Source: Streptomyces violaceusniger (lineage in GTDB: Bacteria > Actinomycetota > Actinomycetes > Streptomycetales > Streptomycetaceae). From it: 64,000 nucleotides of DNA. Position 1 is the stretch's first letter, and each line of letters begins with the position of its first letter. Below, in pieces: positions 1-7,856 of the stretch. A program made the position numbers and the translations under genes. The stretch is from assembly GCA_005405945.1 (NCBI GenBank), contig BJHW01000001.1:8432001-8496000 (forward strand). The letters run 5' to 3'. The notes below the pieces were generated by a model. It had not been told where the DNA came from. It ran no database searches and saw only the letters and a list, made by a program, of their open reading frames with translations.

Positions 1-2
1 AC

Positions 3-734
3 CGGGCCTACCGGCGCGGCAATCTGCTGGGACTGCCGGTGAACTTCACCGCCTTCGCCGTCGTCTCGGTGCTGATGACGGCCGGCACCATCTCGGTCTT
101 CGGCGAGGCGATCTCCGATCCGGTCCAGGTCATCGCGCGGATCGACAACCCGGTGGTCACGGTGGTCGGCGCGGTGTCCTTCATGGTCGCCACCATCGGC
201 ATCAACGTCGTGGCGAACTTCGTCTCGCCCGCGTACGACTTCGCCAACCTCGCGCCGAAGTACCTCGACTTCCGGCGCGGGGGCATGATCACGGCGGTGC
301 TCGCGATCGTGGTCATGCCGTGGAAGCTCTACTCGAGCCCGGTCGTCATCCAGTACTTCCTGGGCGCTCTCGGCGCCTTCCTCGGCCCGCTGGTCGCCGT
401 GCTGCTCGTGGACTACTACCTGGTGCGGCGCGGAAACATCGATGTCGACGCGCTCTTCAGCGCCGACAAGGCGGGGGCGTACTACTACCGCAAGGGTTTC
501 AACCCGGAGGCGATCATCGCCTTCGTGCCCTCCGCCACGGTCTCGGCGGTGTTGGCCCTGGTCAAGGGGTTCGAGGACGTGGCCCCGTTCTCCTGGGTCT
601 TCGGAATGGTCATCGCCGGGGTCATCTACGCCGTGAGGTCCGCGAAGGTCCGCGTCGGTGGCGAACTGGCCGATGTACCGATTCCCTCGCAGGTCACGGC
701 GGGTAGGGCCTTGACCGCGCCGACGACGGAGTGA
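3..734 (+). CDS. NCS1 family nucleobase/allantoin permease, C-terminal part (5' end outside window)
   Basis: This is an inner-membrane proton or sodium symporter of the nucleobase:cation symporter-1 family. The window opens inside the gene, and about 243 codons remain in the frame that ends with TGA at 732-734. The motif NFVSPAYDFANLAPKYLDF, typical of the middle of NCS1 carriers, lies about 75 residues in. It is followed by hydrophobic helices and the late motif GPLVAVLLVDYYLVRR, then a short hydrophilic tail. Allantoinase and allantoicase follow on the same strand, so allantoin or a related ureide is the likely substrate, but a purine or hydantoin is not excluded. The N-terminal substrate-binding helices cannot be inspected. 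Confidence 0.85.
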   Translation, partial: RAYRRGNLLGLPVNFTAFAVVSVLMTAGTISVFGEAISDPVQVIARIDNPVVTVVGAVSFMVATIGINVVANFVSPAYDFANLAPKYLDFRRGGMITAVLAIVVMPWKLYSSPVVIQYFLGALGAFLGPLVAVLLVDYYLVRRGNIDVDALFSADKAGAYYYRKGFNPEAIIAFVPSATVSAVLALVKGFEDVAPFSWVFGMVIAGVIYAVRSAKVRVGGELADVPIPSQVTAGRALTAPTTE

Positions 735-772
735 AGAATGCAACGAAAAATGAATTCCGGGTAGCGGAAAAC

Positions 773-802
773 CCGGAGTTGGCGGGTCCGGAGTTGGCGG
801 GT
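773..802. repeat. 15-bp tandem duplication upstream of allantoinase
   Basis: Two perfect adjacent copies of ccggagttggcgggt occupy 773-787 and 788-802, in the 80-bp gap between the permease and the allantoinase. The second copy ends just before the AGGAGG ribosome binding site at 804-809. The rest of the gap is locally AT-richer (739-760) and may hold a promoter, but no clear hexamer pair was seen. Confidence 0.8.
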
Positions 803-815
803 GAGGAGGATGTCG

Positions 816-2174
816 GTGTCCGACGTCGAGCTGGTGCTGCGCTCGGCCAACGTGGTCACGCCGGACGGCCCGCGCGCGGCCTCCGTGTCCGTCGCCGACG
901 GCCGCATCGTGGCCGTCGGGCCGTACGACGCCCCGGAGCCGGACGGCGCGCGGGTCGAGGACCTCGGCGACGACGTCCTGCTCCCCGGCCTCGTCGACAC
1001 CCACGTCCATGTCAACGACCCCGGCCGCACCGCATGGGAGGGGTTCGGCTCCGCCACCCGCGCCGCCGCGGCCGGCGGCGTCACCACCCTCGTGGACATG
1101 CCGCTCAACAGCGTCCCGCCGACCACCACCGTCCCAGCCTTGGAGGTCAAACGGGCCGTCGCCCGGCGGTCGGCCCATGTCGACATCGGGTTCTGGGGCG
1201 GCGCCGTGCCCGGGAACACCCAGGAGCTACGGCCGCTGCACGACGCGGGCGTACTCGGCTTCAAAGCGTTCCTGCTCCCCTCCGGCGTGGACGAATTCCC
1301 GCCACTCGCCCCCGACCAGCTCCGGACCGCCCTCCGCGAGATCGCGGGCTTCGGCGGACTGCTCATCGTCCACGCCGAGGACGCCCGCCTCATCGACGGC
1401 GCCCCGCCGCCCACCGGCCCGCGCTACGCCGACTTCCTCGCCTCCCGCCCGCGCGCCGCCGAGCACGAGGCCATCGCGGGCCTCATCGCCCTCGCCCGCG
1501 AGCTGCACGCCCGAGAGTTGGACGCCCGCGTCCACGTCCTGCACCTCTCGTCCGCCGCCGCGCTGCCGCTGATCGCCGACGCCCGCCGTCAGGGCGTCCG
1601 GATCACCGTGGAGACCTGCCCGCACTTCCTGACCCTCACCGCCGAGGAAGTCCCCGACGGCGCCACGGAGTTCAAATGCTGTCCGCCCATCCGGGAGGCC
1701 GCCAACCAGGACGCCCTGTGGGCGGGGCTGGCGGCCGGGGAGATCGACTGCGTCGTCTCCGACCACTCGCCCTGTACGGCCGACCTCAAGGTCGGCGACT
1801 TCGGGCGGGCGTGGGGCGGCATCTCCTCGCTCCAGCTCGGGCTCCCCGCCGTGTGGACGGCGGCCCGGCGGCGCGGCCACACCCTCCACGACGTCGCCCG
1901 CTGGATGTCCACCGGCCCCGCCGCGCTCGTCGGTCTCGACCATAAGGGCGCCATCGAGGCCGGGCGCGACGCCGACTTCGCGGTCCTCGCCCCCGACGAG
2001 ACCTTCACCGTCGACCCCGCCGCCCTTCACCACCGCAACCAGGTCACCGCCTACGCGGGCAGAACGCTGTACGGCGTCGTACGGTCCACATGGCTGCGCG
2101 GCCGGAAGATCGCCGACCACGGCACGCCGACCGAACCCACCGGCCGACTCCTGGAAAGGCAGCCCCGCGCATGA
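816..2174 (+). CDS. allB: Allantoinase (dihydroorotase-like cyclic amidohydrolase)
   Basis: The enzyme hydrolyses allantoin to allantoate in the cytoplasm, the first committed step of ureide breakdown. The 452-residue length is normal. The metal ligands are visible: DTHVHVND at residues 61-68, the likely carboxylated lysine in GFKAFLLPSG near 150, then IVHAED, VLHLSSA and VSDHSPC. GTG at 816 is preferred because AGGAGG at 804-809 sits 6 nt before it. In-frame GTG 801 and ATG 810 overlap or abut that Shine-Dalgarno site. The stop overlaps an ATG in the ATGA arrangement at 2171-2174. Allantoicase follows, so the pair converts allantoin to ureidoglycolate. The dihydropyrimidinase at 48-49 kb is a distinct relative. 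Confidence 0.93.
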   Translation: MSDVELVLRSANVVTPDGPRAASVSVADGRIVAVGPYDAPEPDGARVEDLGDDVLLPGLVDTHVHVNDPGRTAWEGFGSATRAAAAGGVTTLVDMPLNSVPPTTTVPALEVKRAVARRSAHVDIGFWGGAVPGNTQELRPLHDAGVLGFKAFLLPSGVDEFPPLAPDQLRTALREIAGFGGLLIVHAEDARLIDGAPPPTGPRYADFLASRPRAAEHEAIAGLIALARELHARELDARVHVLHLSSAAALPLIADARRQGVRITVETCPHFLTLTAEEVPDGATEFKCCPPIREAANQDALWAGLAAGEIDCVVSDHSPCTADLKVGDFGRAWGGISSLQLGLPAVWTAARRRGHTLHDVARWMSTGPAALVGLDHKGAIEAGRDADFAVLAPDETFTVDPAALHHRNQVTAYAGRTLYGVVRSTWLRGRKIADHGTPTEPTGRLLERQPRA

Positions 2175-2248
2175 CCGCGCCGACGGAAGGGCACTCCCGC
2201 GCATGACCGCGCCGACGGAAAGGCAGTTCCGCGCATGACCGCGCCGAC
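2153..2248. repeat. 32-bp tandem repeat, three copies, across the allB stop and the allantoicase start
   Basis: Units lie at 2153-2184, 2185-2216 and 2217-2248, differing at a few positions in their first half. Each contains gcgcatgaccgcgccgac, so each carries an ATG fused to a TGA. The first ATGA forms the allB stop, and the third supplies the allantoicase ATG at 2235. The ATG at 2171 opens an 11-codon reading frame that closes at the second copy. Because 32 is not a multiple of three, successive copies sit in different frames. Confidence 0.9.
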
Positions 2249-3380
2249 CCCCCGCTTCACCGGCGACGCCGCCCCGTACGGCGGTGGCGACCCGTACGCC
2301 GACTACCGGACCGCCGACCTCCCCTTCACCCACCTGGTGGACCTGGCCGACCGGCGGCTCGGCGGAAGCGTGATCGCGGCCAACGACGAGTTCTTCGCCG
2401 AGCGCGAGAATCTGCTGAGGCCCGAAGCGCCGCGCTTCGATCCCGAGGCCTTCGGCCACAAGGGCAAGGTCATGGACGGCTGGGAGACCCGGCGGCGGCG
2501 CGGGGCCTCGGCCGACACCCCGCATCCGGCCGAGGACGACCACGACTGGGCCCTGATCCGCCTCGGCGCACCCGGGGTCGTCCACGGCATCGTGGTCGAC
2601 ACCGCCCACTTCCGCGGCAACTACCCGCGGGCGGTGAGCGTCGAGGCGACGGCGGTGGACGGCACCCCGTCCCCCGAGGAACTCCTCGCGGACGACGTCG
2701 CATGGACCGAGCTCGTCCCCCGTACGCGCATCGGCGGCCACGCGGCCAACGGCTTCCCCGTCTCCGTGCGCCGCCGCTTCACCCACCTCCGCCTCAAGCA
2801 GCACCCCGACGGCGGCATCGCCCGTCTCCGCGTCCACGGCGAGGTGGCCCCCGACCCGGCGTGGCTCACCGCCCTCGGCACCTTCGACCTGGTGGCGCTG
2901 GAGCACGGCGGTGTGGCCGAGGACGCCTCCGACCGCTTCTACTCCCCGCCCGCCAACTCCATCCGGCCGGGCCGCTCCCGCCGGATGGACGAGGGCTGGG
3001 AGACCCGGCGCCGCCGGGACGCGGGCCACGACTGGGTCCGCTACCGCCTCGCCGCCCAGGGATCCATCCGCGCCGTGGAGATCGACACCGGCTGCTACAA
3101 GGGCAACGCACCGGGCTGGGCGGCGCTGTACGGCCTCGACGCGACAACGGGCGCGGACCCGGCCGACCCCACGGCCCCGGCCTGGACCGAACTCCTGCCC
3201 CGCACCCGCCTCCAGCCCGACACGGTCCACCGCTTCCTTCTCCACGCCGCCCCGCCGGTGACCCACGTCCGGATCGACATCTACCCGGACGGCGGCGTGG
3301 CCCGGCTGCGGCTGCACGGCTCGCTGACGGAGGAGGGCGCGAGGCACCTCGCCGCCCGCCACACGGAGCTGACCGCCTGA
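2235..3380 (+). CDS. alc: Allantoicase
   Basis: The enzyme converts allantoate to ureidoglycolate and urea. The 381-residue protein shows the internal duplication of the family. The first half has GWETRRRR, VVDTAHFRGNYP and LKQHPDGGIARLRVHGEV. The second half has GWETRRRRD, EIDTGCYKGNAP and DIYPDGGVARLRLHGSL. The ATG at 2235 is the third ATG created by the upstream 32-bp repeat. The other two run into stops, so this is the only usable one. It lies 60 bp after allB and is probably cotranscribed. No ureidoglycolate lyase or urea amidolyase follows in the window, so later steps must be elsewhere. Confidence 0.93.
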   Translation: MTAPTPRFTGDAAPYGGGDPYADYRTADLPFTHLVDLADRRLGGSVIAANDEFFAERENLLRPEAPRFDPEAFGHKGKVMDGWETRRRRGASADTPHPAEDDHDWALIRLGAPGVVHGIVVDTAHFRGNYPRAVSVEATAVDGTPSPEELLADDVAWTELVPRTRIGGHAANGFPVSVRRRFTHLRLKQHPDGGIARLRVHGEVAPDPAWLTALGTFDLVALEHGGVAEDASDRFYSPPANSIRPGRSRRMDEGWETRRRRDAGHDWVRYRLAAQGSIRAVEIDTGCYKGNAPGWAALYGLDATTGADPADPTAPAWTELLPRTRLQPDTVHRFLLHAAPPVTHVRIDIYPDGGVARLRLHGSLTEEGARHLAARHTELTA

Positions 3381-3384
3381 TCGC

Positions 3385-3734
3385 CTCATTCATGACACTC
3401 CCTGACCGGAGGGAGCTTCGCTTCGTCCTTGTCGTGAGCCGTCGAATTTCGGTACTCGCTGGGTGTGGTGCCGTAGGCGGTGCGGAAGGCACGGGTGAAG
3501 GCAGCGTGGTGAGCGAAGCCCCATCGTTCGGCAATGCGGTGGATGGGCGAGAAGCGTGATGGTCCGGGTCGGCAAGGTCCTGACGGATGCGTTCCAGACG
3601 CTGGTGGCGGATGTAGGCGGCGACCGTGTGCGGGGTGGCCAGGAACAGTCGGTGCAGATGGCTGAGGGAGATGTGGTGGGTGTAGCCGATCACATCACCC
3701 GGACCGATCAGGGCAGCGCACTTGGTGGGCAGGC
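3385..3734 (-). pseudogene. AraC-family regulator remnant (truncated and frameshifted)
   Basis: The minus strand encodes the C-terminal double helix-turn-helix of an AraC/XylS-type activator. One frame reads HISLSHLHRLFLATPHTVAAYIRHQRLERIRQDLADP, written here as two adjoining motifs HISLSHLHRLF and RLERIRQDLADP. Near 3553 the homology moves to another frame with IHRIAERWGFAHHAAF and YGTTPSEYR, ending at TGA 3385-3387. No ligand-binding domain is present upstream, since a different small gene occupies that place. Unlike the other frameshifts in the window, the break is not a simple loss in a G/C run, so genuine decay is likely. Confidence 0.8.
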
Positions 3735-3977
3735 TTAACCGTTCTCGTCGGCGGGCTTGATGCGGTTCAAAGGGGCTTCCCACTCAAGGCCACCTCCCCT
3801 CGGCCGCATGTATGCCGTTTGGCTGAACAGCTTTCCGGTCCCCTTGACGCGTTCCTCGATCACGCCCTGCAGCTCGCCCGTGCATCTGGTCTCGGGGTCC
3901 TCGGCAAGCGTGCCCTTTGGGTACGGCAGATCGCCGTGGCTGAGCACCGTCGGCGGCTTCTCTTCTGTCTGTGCCAT
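3735..3977 (-). CDS. Small hypothetical protein, 80 aa
   Basis: A soluble, charged protein of 80 residues starting MAQTEEKPPTVLSHGD and ending with LNRIKPADENG. No signal peptide, membrane helix or catalytic motif was found. ATG 3975-3977 is chosen because GAGGG lies 3-7 nt upstream on the minus strand. An in-frame longer start at 3992 lacks such a site. The AraC remnant begins immediately downstream. The family is not recognised beyond resembling short conserved Streptomyces hypotheticals, and function is unknown. About 170 bp upstream (3978-4148) hold no further gene that I can support. Confidence 0.55.
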   Translation of the reverse strand: MAQTEEKPPTVLSHGDLPYPKGTLAEDPETRCTGELQGVIEERVKGTGKLFSQTAYMRPRGGGLEWEAPLNRIKPADENG

Positions 3978-4148
3978 GATCCCTCGTCCCACCTGCGTAT
4001 ACGTTTCTCACACAAGAGAACTGCCGTCGTGCCGCGCCTTACCAAGCTGGCCAAGCGGGCGGGCGTGCCCTTCTGAGCCCGTCAGCGCCGAAACGGGCGA
4101 TGGCGTGGAGGGGGCTGGGCGGGGGTGGCTGCTTCGCGCGGCGCGGCT

Positions 4149-5027
4149 TCAAGGCGCTCTTCGGCAGCTTTGGACCGTCGGCTTCGGGACCCCGATCGGG
4201 TTGGGGAAGCGGAGGGCGGTGGCGCAGGCGGTGGTGAGGGGGGTGAGGAGGCGGACCAGGGTTGCCACCTGCTCGGGGGTCAGCGGCCGCCAGGGGCGTT
4301 CCGCCGCCCGGTCCGTCGTGGTCTCGGCCGCCCGGAGCAGCCCGCGTCCGGCCTCCGTCGCGGCGCCGTCCGGGGTGAGCAGACCGCGGTCGGTCAGGCG
4401 CCGGGCGGCGGCGTCCCACTCCTGGTCGGTCCAGCCGCGGTGGGGCTGGAGTTCGGCGCGGGGGAGGTCGACGGCGGAACGGAGGACGAGGGCTTCGCAG
4501 CCGTCGAGACCGGCGGCGACGAGGGCCGCGACATGGCCGTCGCCGCGGTGCTCGCGCAGCAGGGTCGCCGCGTGCCACAGCCGCTCGACCGGTTTGTCGG
4601 GAAAGTCCAGCGCGCCGTTCGCGGCGGCCAGTACCCGGCCGGAGCCGTCCAGGCCCGCCGCGCGGGGGACCAGGGCCTCGGCGGCGCGCTCCACCTCGCG
4701 TTCGTGCCCGGCGAGCAGCCGGGTGAGGGCGGCCGCGGTGCCCGCGCGGCGGAGCGCCAGGGCGCGCTCGGGCGCGGTCAGGGACCAGACGTCGGGCAGG
4801 GCGCGGGCGACCATCGCGGGGGCGAAGGTGAAGAAGGACGCCACGACGGGCTCCGGTCCGACCGGCCCGAGAGGCGCGGCACGGCCCGCGAAGTAGCCGC
4901 GCCAGAAGCCGCGGAGTCCGGCGTCCTCGTACGCGGCCAGGGCCTCCGGGGCGAAGTACGCGACCGCGTGGATCGGCTCGTAGAGGGCCCACATCGTGCG
5001 GGCGGTCGTCGCGGCGCTGGTGTTCAT
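4149..5027 (-). CDS. SCO6745-like protein (winged-helix-like actinobacterial family)
   Basis: The 292-residue product matches a conserved actinobacterial family named after SCO6745. It is rich in helices and ends in a region resembling a winged helix: WTDQEWDAAARRLTDRGLL, then a glycine-rich turn. The N-terminal segment has MWALYEPIHAVAYFAPEA, a typical opening of the family. ATG 5025-5027 follows AGGGAG by about 8 nt on the minus strand. No partner gene is coupled to it. The AIM24 gene is divergent, sharing a 186-bp upstream gap. A regulatory or MarR-like role is often guessed for the family but cannot be shown here. Confidence 0.75.
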   Translation of the reverse strand: MNTSAATTARTMWALYEPIHAVAYFAPEALAAYEDAGLRGFWRGYFAGRAAPLGPVGPEPVVASFFTFAPAMVARALPDVWSLTAPERALALRRAGTAAALTRLLAGHEREVERAAEALVPRAAGLDGSGRVLAAANGALDFPDKPVERLWHAATLLREHRGDGHVAALVAAGLDGCEALVLRSAVDLPRAELQPHRGWTDQEWDAAARRLTDRGLLTPDGAATEAGRGLLRAAETTTDRAAERPWRPLTPEQVATLVRLLTPLTTACATALRFPNPIGVPKPTVQSCRRAP

Positions 5028-5086
5028 CGCCAGGCTCCCTTCAGGATCGACCCGTGGCGGGACCACGACCGGCATTGTGCCAAGCT

Positions 5087-5132
5087 CACGGAACCTGGTG
5101 GTCCGGGTCCACGGAACCTGGTGGTCCGGGTC
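5087..5132. repeat. 23-bp perfect tandem duplication in a divergent promoter region
   Basis: Copies at 5087-5109 and 5110-5132 are identical and begin cacggaacctggtggtccgg. They lie between the divergent SCO6745-like gene and the AIM24 gene, where promoters for both must fall, so duplication could affect an operator. No conserved binding motif was recognised. Confidence 0.85.
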
Positions 5133-5213
5133 GGACGTTGACCCGGATGTCCGGTTATGGCGGCACCTGACGCCATCCGACACCACCTCACGCGACCCTC
5201 GAGGAGATCGGCT

Positions 5214-6044
5214 GTGACCCTGCGGCAAGAGATCGTCGGCAACGCCATGCAGATGGCGGTCTGCACCCTCCACCCGGGGCAGACCGTCTACTGCGAGGCG
5301 GGAAAGTTCCTGTTCAAGACGTCGAACGTGACGATGGAGACCCGGCTGTCCGGGCCCGGTGGGGGCGGCGGTCAGGCCGCCGGGGGCAACGGCGGGAGCG
5401 GCTCGGGCGGTGGCATGGGCGGGATGCTGCGCCAGGCCATGGGCACCGCCATGCAGGTGGGGCAGCGGGCGCTGGCGGGGGAGTCGCTGGCGTTCCAGTA
5501 CTTCACCGCCACCGGTGGCGAGGGCACCGTCGGCTTCGCGGGGGTGCTGCCCGGTGAGATGCGGGCGCTGGAGCTGGACGGGCGGCGGGCGTGGTTCGCG
5601 GAGAAGGACGCCTTCGTGGCGGCCGAGTCCTCCGTGGAGTTCGGCATCGCCTTCCAGGGCGGTAGGACCGGGCGCAGCGGCGGTGAGGGGTTCATCCTCG
5701 AGAAGTTCACCGGGCACGGCACCGTGATCATCTGTGGTGCGGGCAACTTCATCGACCTCAACCCGGCCGATTTCGGCGGCCGGATCGAGGTCGACACGGG
5801 CTGCATCGTGGCCTTCGAGGAAGGCATTCAGTACGGCGTGGAGCGCATCGGCGGGCTCAACCGCCAGGGGCTGATGAACGCGGTCTTCGGCGGTGAGGGG
5901 CTGTCGCTGGCCACGCTGGAGGGCAATGGGCGGGTGATCCTCCAGTCGCTCACCATCGAGGGCCTGGCGAACGCCCTGAAGAAGGCGCAGGGCGGCGACA
6001 AGCAGGGGCCGACGGGCGGGCTGTTCTCCACCCACTCGGGGTGA
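5214..6044 (+). CDS. AIM24 / TIGR00266-type protein
   Basis: This is a 276-residue cytoplasmic protein of the AIM24 (DUF124) beta-sandwich family, whose bacterial role is undefined. Characteristic stretches are HPGQTVYCEAGKFLFKTSNV near the N-terminus, ESLAFQYFTATGGEGTVGFA in the middle and VIICGAGNFIDLNPADF later. A glycine-rich insert (GGGGGQAAGGNGGSGSGGG) lies near residue 50. GTG at 5214 is preceded by GAGGAG with 7-nt spacing. An upstream in-frame ATG at 5157 lacks a ribosome binding site. It is monocistronic as far as seen: its stop runs straight into a tandem-repeat block. Confidence 0.85.
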   Translation: MTLRQEIVGNAMQMAVCTLHPGQTVYCEAGKFLFKTSNVTMETRLSGPGGGGGQAAGGNGGSGSGGGMGGMLRQAMGTAMQVGQRALAGESLAFQYFTATGGEGTVGFAGVLPGEMRALELDGRRAWFAEKDAFVAAESSVEFGIAFQGGRTGRSGGEGFILEKFTGHGTVIICGAGNFIDLNPADFGGRIEVDTGCIVAFEEGIQYGVERIGGLNRQGLMNAVFGGEGLSLATLEGNGRVILQSLTIEGLANALKKAQGGDKQGPTGGLFSTHSG

Positions 6045-6045
6045 C

Positions 6046-6189
6046 GGCCCGGCCCGGGCTCCCGGACGTCGCCTGCGGCCCGGCCCCGGGCTCCCGGACG
6101 TCGCCTGCGGCCCGGCCCCGGGCTCCCGGACGTCGCCTGCGGCCCGGCCCCGGGCCCCTGGGCGTCGCCTGCGGCCCGGCCCCGGGCGG
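6046..6189. repeat. 32-bp tandem repeat, about four copies, directly after the AIM24 stop
   Basis: The unit, containing gacgtcgcctgcggcccggc, repeats with an exact 32-bp period; its central adenine falls at 6066, 6098 and 6130, and the fourth copy has G at 6162. The array is extremely GC-rich and contains short self-complementary words (cccggggc), so it may also end transcription. It fills the gap between the AIM24 gene and a transposase remnant. It is not a CRISPR: there are no spacers. Confidence 0.9.
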
Positions 6190-6223
6190 CAGCCCCTAGC
6201 CAGGCCAGGACTTGTCCGGCCGA

Positions 6224-6316
6224 TCATGTACGGAGCCAGATGGCGAGGGCCGCCGCAGTGGCAGTGCCGAGGAAGACGTAGCCGCGCTTGTCATATCGGG
6301 TGGCCGCGGTTTCCGG
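6224..6316 (-). pseudogene. IS5-family transposase C-terminal remnant
   Basis: About 29 codons on the minus strand read TAATRYDKRGYVFLGTATA followed by AALAIWLR and a stop at 6224-6226. This is the characteristic C-terminus of two-gene IS5-type transposases, where ATRYDKR is nearly invariant. Upstream sequence loses homology within a few codons, and neither terminal inverted repeat nor target duplication was identified. Only a scar of a past insertion remains. Confidence 0.75.
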
Positions 6317-6386
6317 CGCGCCACAGTGACGCGCATCTGTCAGTCGGCCGACGTTCGCCCCGGCCCGCGCCCGCCCGGCGGCCGGT

Positions 6387-7756
6387 TCAGACCGGGAGCG
6401 GCAGACCGGCGGCGTGGAAGAGCCGGTCACGGGAGGCCGCGGCCTCGGCGAAGACGGCGTCGCCTCCCTTCAGCACACCGTTCTCCTTGAGGACGTCACC
6501 GGCCACCACGACCAGGTCGACATTGCCGGCGTGGCCGCCCGCGACGATCGTGGCCCCGACGTCCGTGGCGGGCAGCATATTGGCGTGATCGAGGCGGATC
6601 ATGATCAGGTCGGCCTCCTTGCCCGGGGTCAGGCTGCCGGTGCGGTCGTCGATCCCCGCGGCCCGTGCGCCCTCGATGGTCGCGAAGGACAGCAGGTCGG
6701 CGGCGTCGAACGTGGGCAGGCCGGGAACGCGGTCCATGGGCCCGGCCGCACCGGCGAGGATCAGCTGCTGGTAGGCGAGCGTCGCCCGCATGACGCCGAA
6801 CATGTCACCACTCACGATCGTCTCGGTGTCCACGCTGAGGCTCGGGCGGACACCGGCGGCCAGCAGCCGGTTGGTGGCCGGCTGCCCCAGGCCCGGCATG
6901 AAGACCTCCAGGGCGCCCGCCACGGACGCGGTGGCGCCGCGTGCGGCAAGCATTCTCAGCTCCTCGTCGGTCGACGTGCACAGGTGGATGAACGTCATGT
7001 CCGAGGCGAGCAGACCGGCCTCCTCCAACTGCCGTACGGCCTGCTGCTCCGCCCCCACTCGCCGAGGCCCACATGCATGCTGATGCGCAGGCCCAGCTCA
7101 CGGGCGAGCCGGATGTCACGCTCGGACACATCGGGGGTGGACAGCTCCGGTCCGCGGAGCATCGCGTTGAGGGTCACCCGCGCCGAGTCGTCGGAGAGCA
7201 CCTCGTTGCGGATGCGCCGAATGTCGTCGGGGTGAGTGCGGTCACTGCCGAACTGCCACTGCTCGGCCTCCGTCGACGGCCAGCCGTGGTCGAAGACGGC
7301 GCGGATGCCCGACTCCCAGTGCGCGGCGATCGCCGCGTCCGAGTGCTCGGGGCTGTTGCTGATGTGCGACTCGTCCCGCACGGTCGTCACCCCGGAGTCG
7401 AGGGACATCAGGTCCGCCGCCAGGTTGCCGACGTGGACGTCCCGGGGATCGAAGTACTGTCCGAGGCCGATTTGCACCTGGCTGCGGTACTCCTGGTAGG
7501 TCCAGGCGGGGCCGAGGTTGCGCAGCGCTCCCTGCCAGTTGTGGCGGTGGGTATCAATGAAACCGGGCAGCACGGCGTTCCCCGTGCCGTTGATGACCCT
7601 GGCCCGGTCGTCGGACAGGTCCCGGCCGATCTCGAGGATCCTGCCGTCGGCGACGAGGACGTCGCCCACGAAGTTGCCGAGCTTGTCGTCCTGCGTCATC
7701 AGATACGCGCCCTTGATCAGGATGCGTTCCTTGTTCTGCGGCTGGTTCTGTGACAC
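6387..7756 (-). CDS. Amidohydrolase, cytosine/SAH deaminase-like (frameshifted as sequenced)
   Basis: A metal-dependent hydrolase or deaminase of the chlorohydrolase/ATZ-TRZ superfamily, about 456 residues if repaired. The N-terminal half carries PGFIDTHRHNW (first metal pair) and ends LRISMHVGLGEWG. The second half resumes in another frame with GAEQQAV, TFIHLC, and RPSLSVDTETIVSGD, where the metal-binding Asp lies. Restoring one G in the run near 7055 joins them. GTG 7754-7756 follows AAAGGAA by 6 nt. A DMT-type transporter gene precedes it on the same strand, suggesting the two handle a related amine or N-heterocycle. The substrate cannot be told from sequence alone. Confidence 0.82.
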
Positions 7757-7856
7757 CTGTGGTTCCTTTCGTGCCGTGGGCGGCACTGTGCTGCACGTCC
7801 ATCGAGAGAGGGACGGTGGGTCGGGTCCGCGTGCGGTCGGACGACGCGGACGTGGA

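Noticed and set aside
1227..3389. A 720-codon open frame on the minus strand opposite allB and alc
   Set aside because: Compositionally an antisense shadow of two well-recognised genes; no motifs and no ribosome site.
3978..4148. Possible plus-strand mini-gene ending PRLTKLAKRAGVPF at 4076
   Set aside because: Only about 15 plausible codons, no ribosome site and no family match.
6046..6189. Regular 32-bp array considered as CRISPR
   Set aside because: Units are contiguous without spacers, and no cas genes are present.
4149..6227. Extension of the SCO6745-like gene upstream across the AIM24 gene
   Set aside because: The extra 400 codons are antisense to AIM24 and end in the 32-bp repeat; the internal ATG with ribosome site fits the family length.
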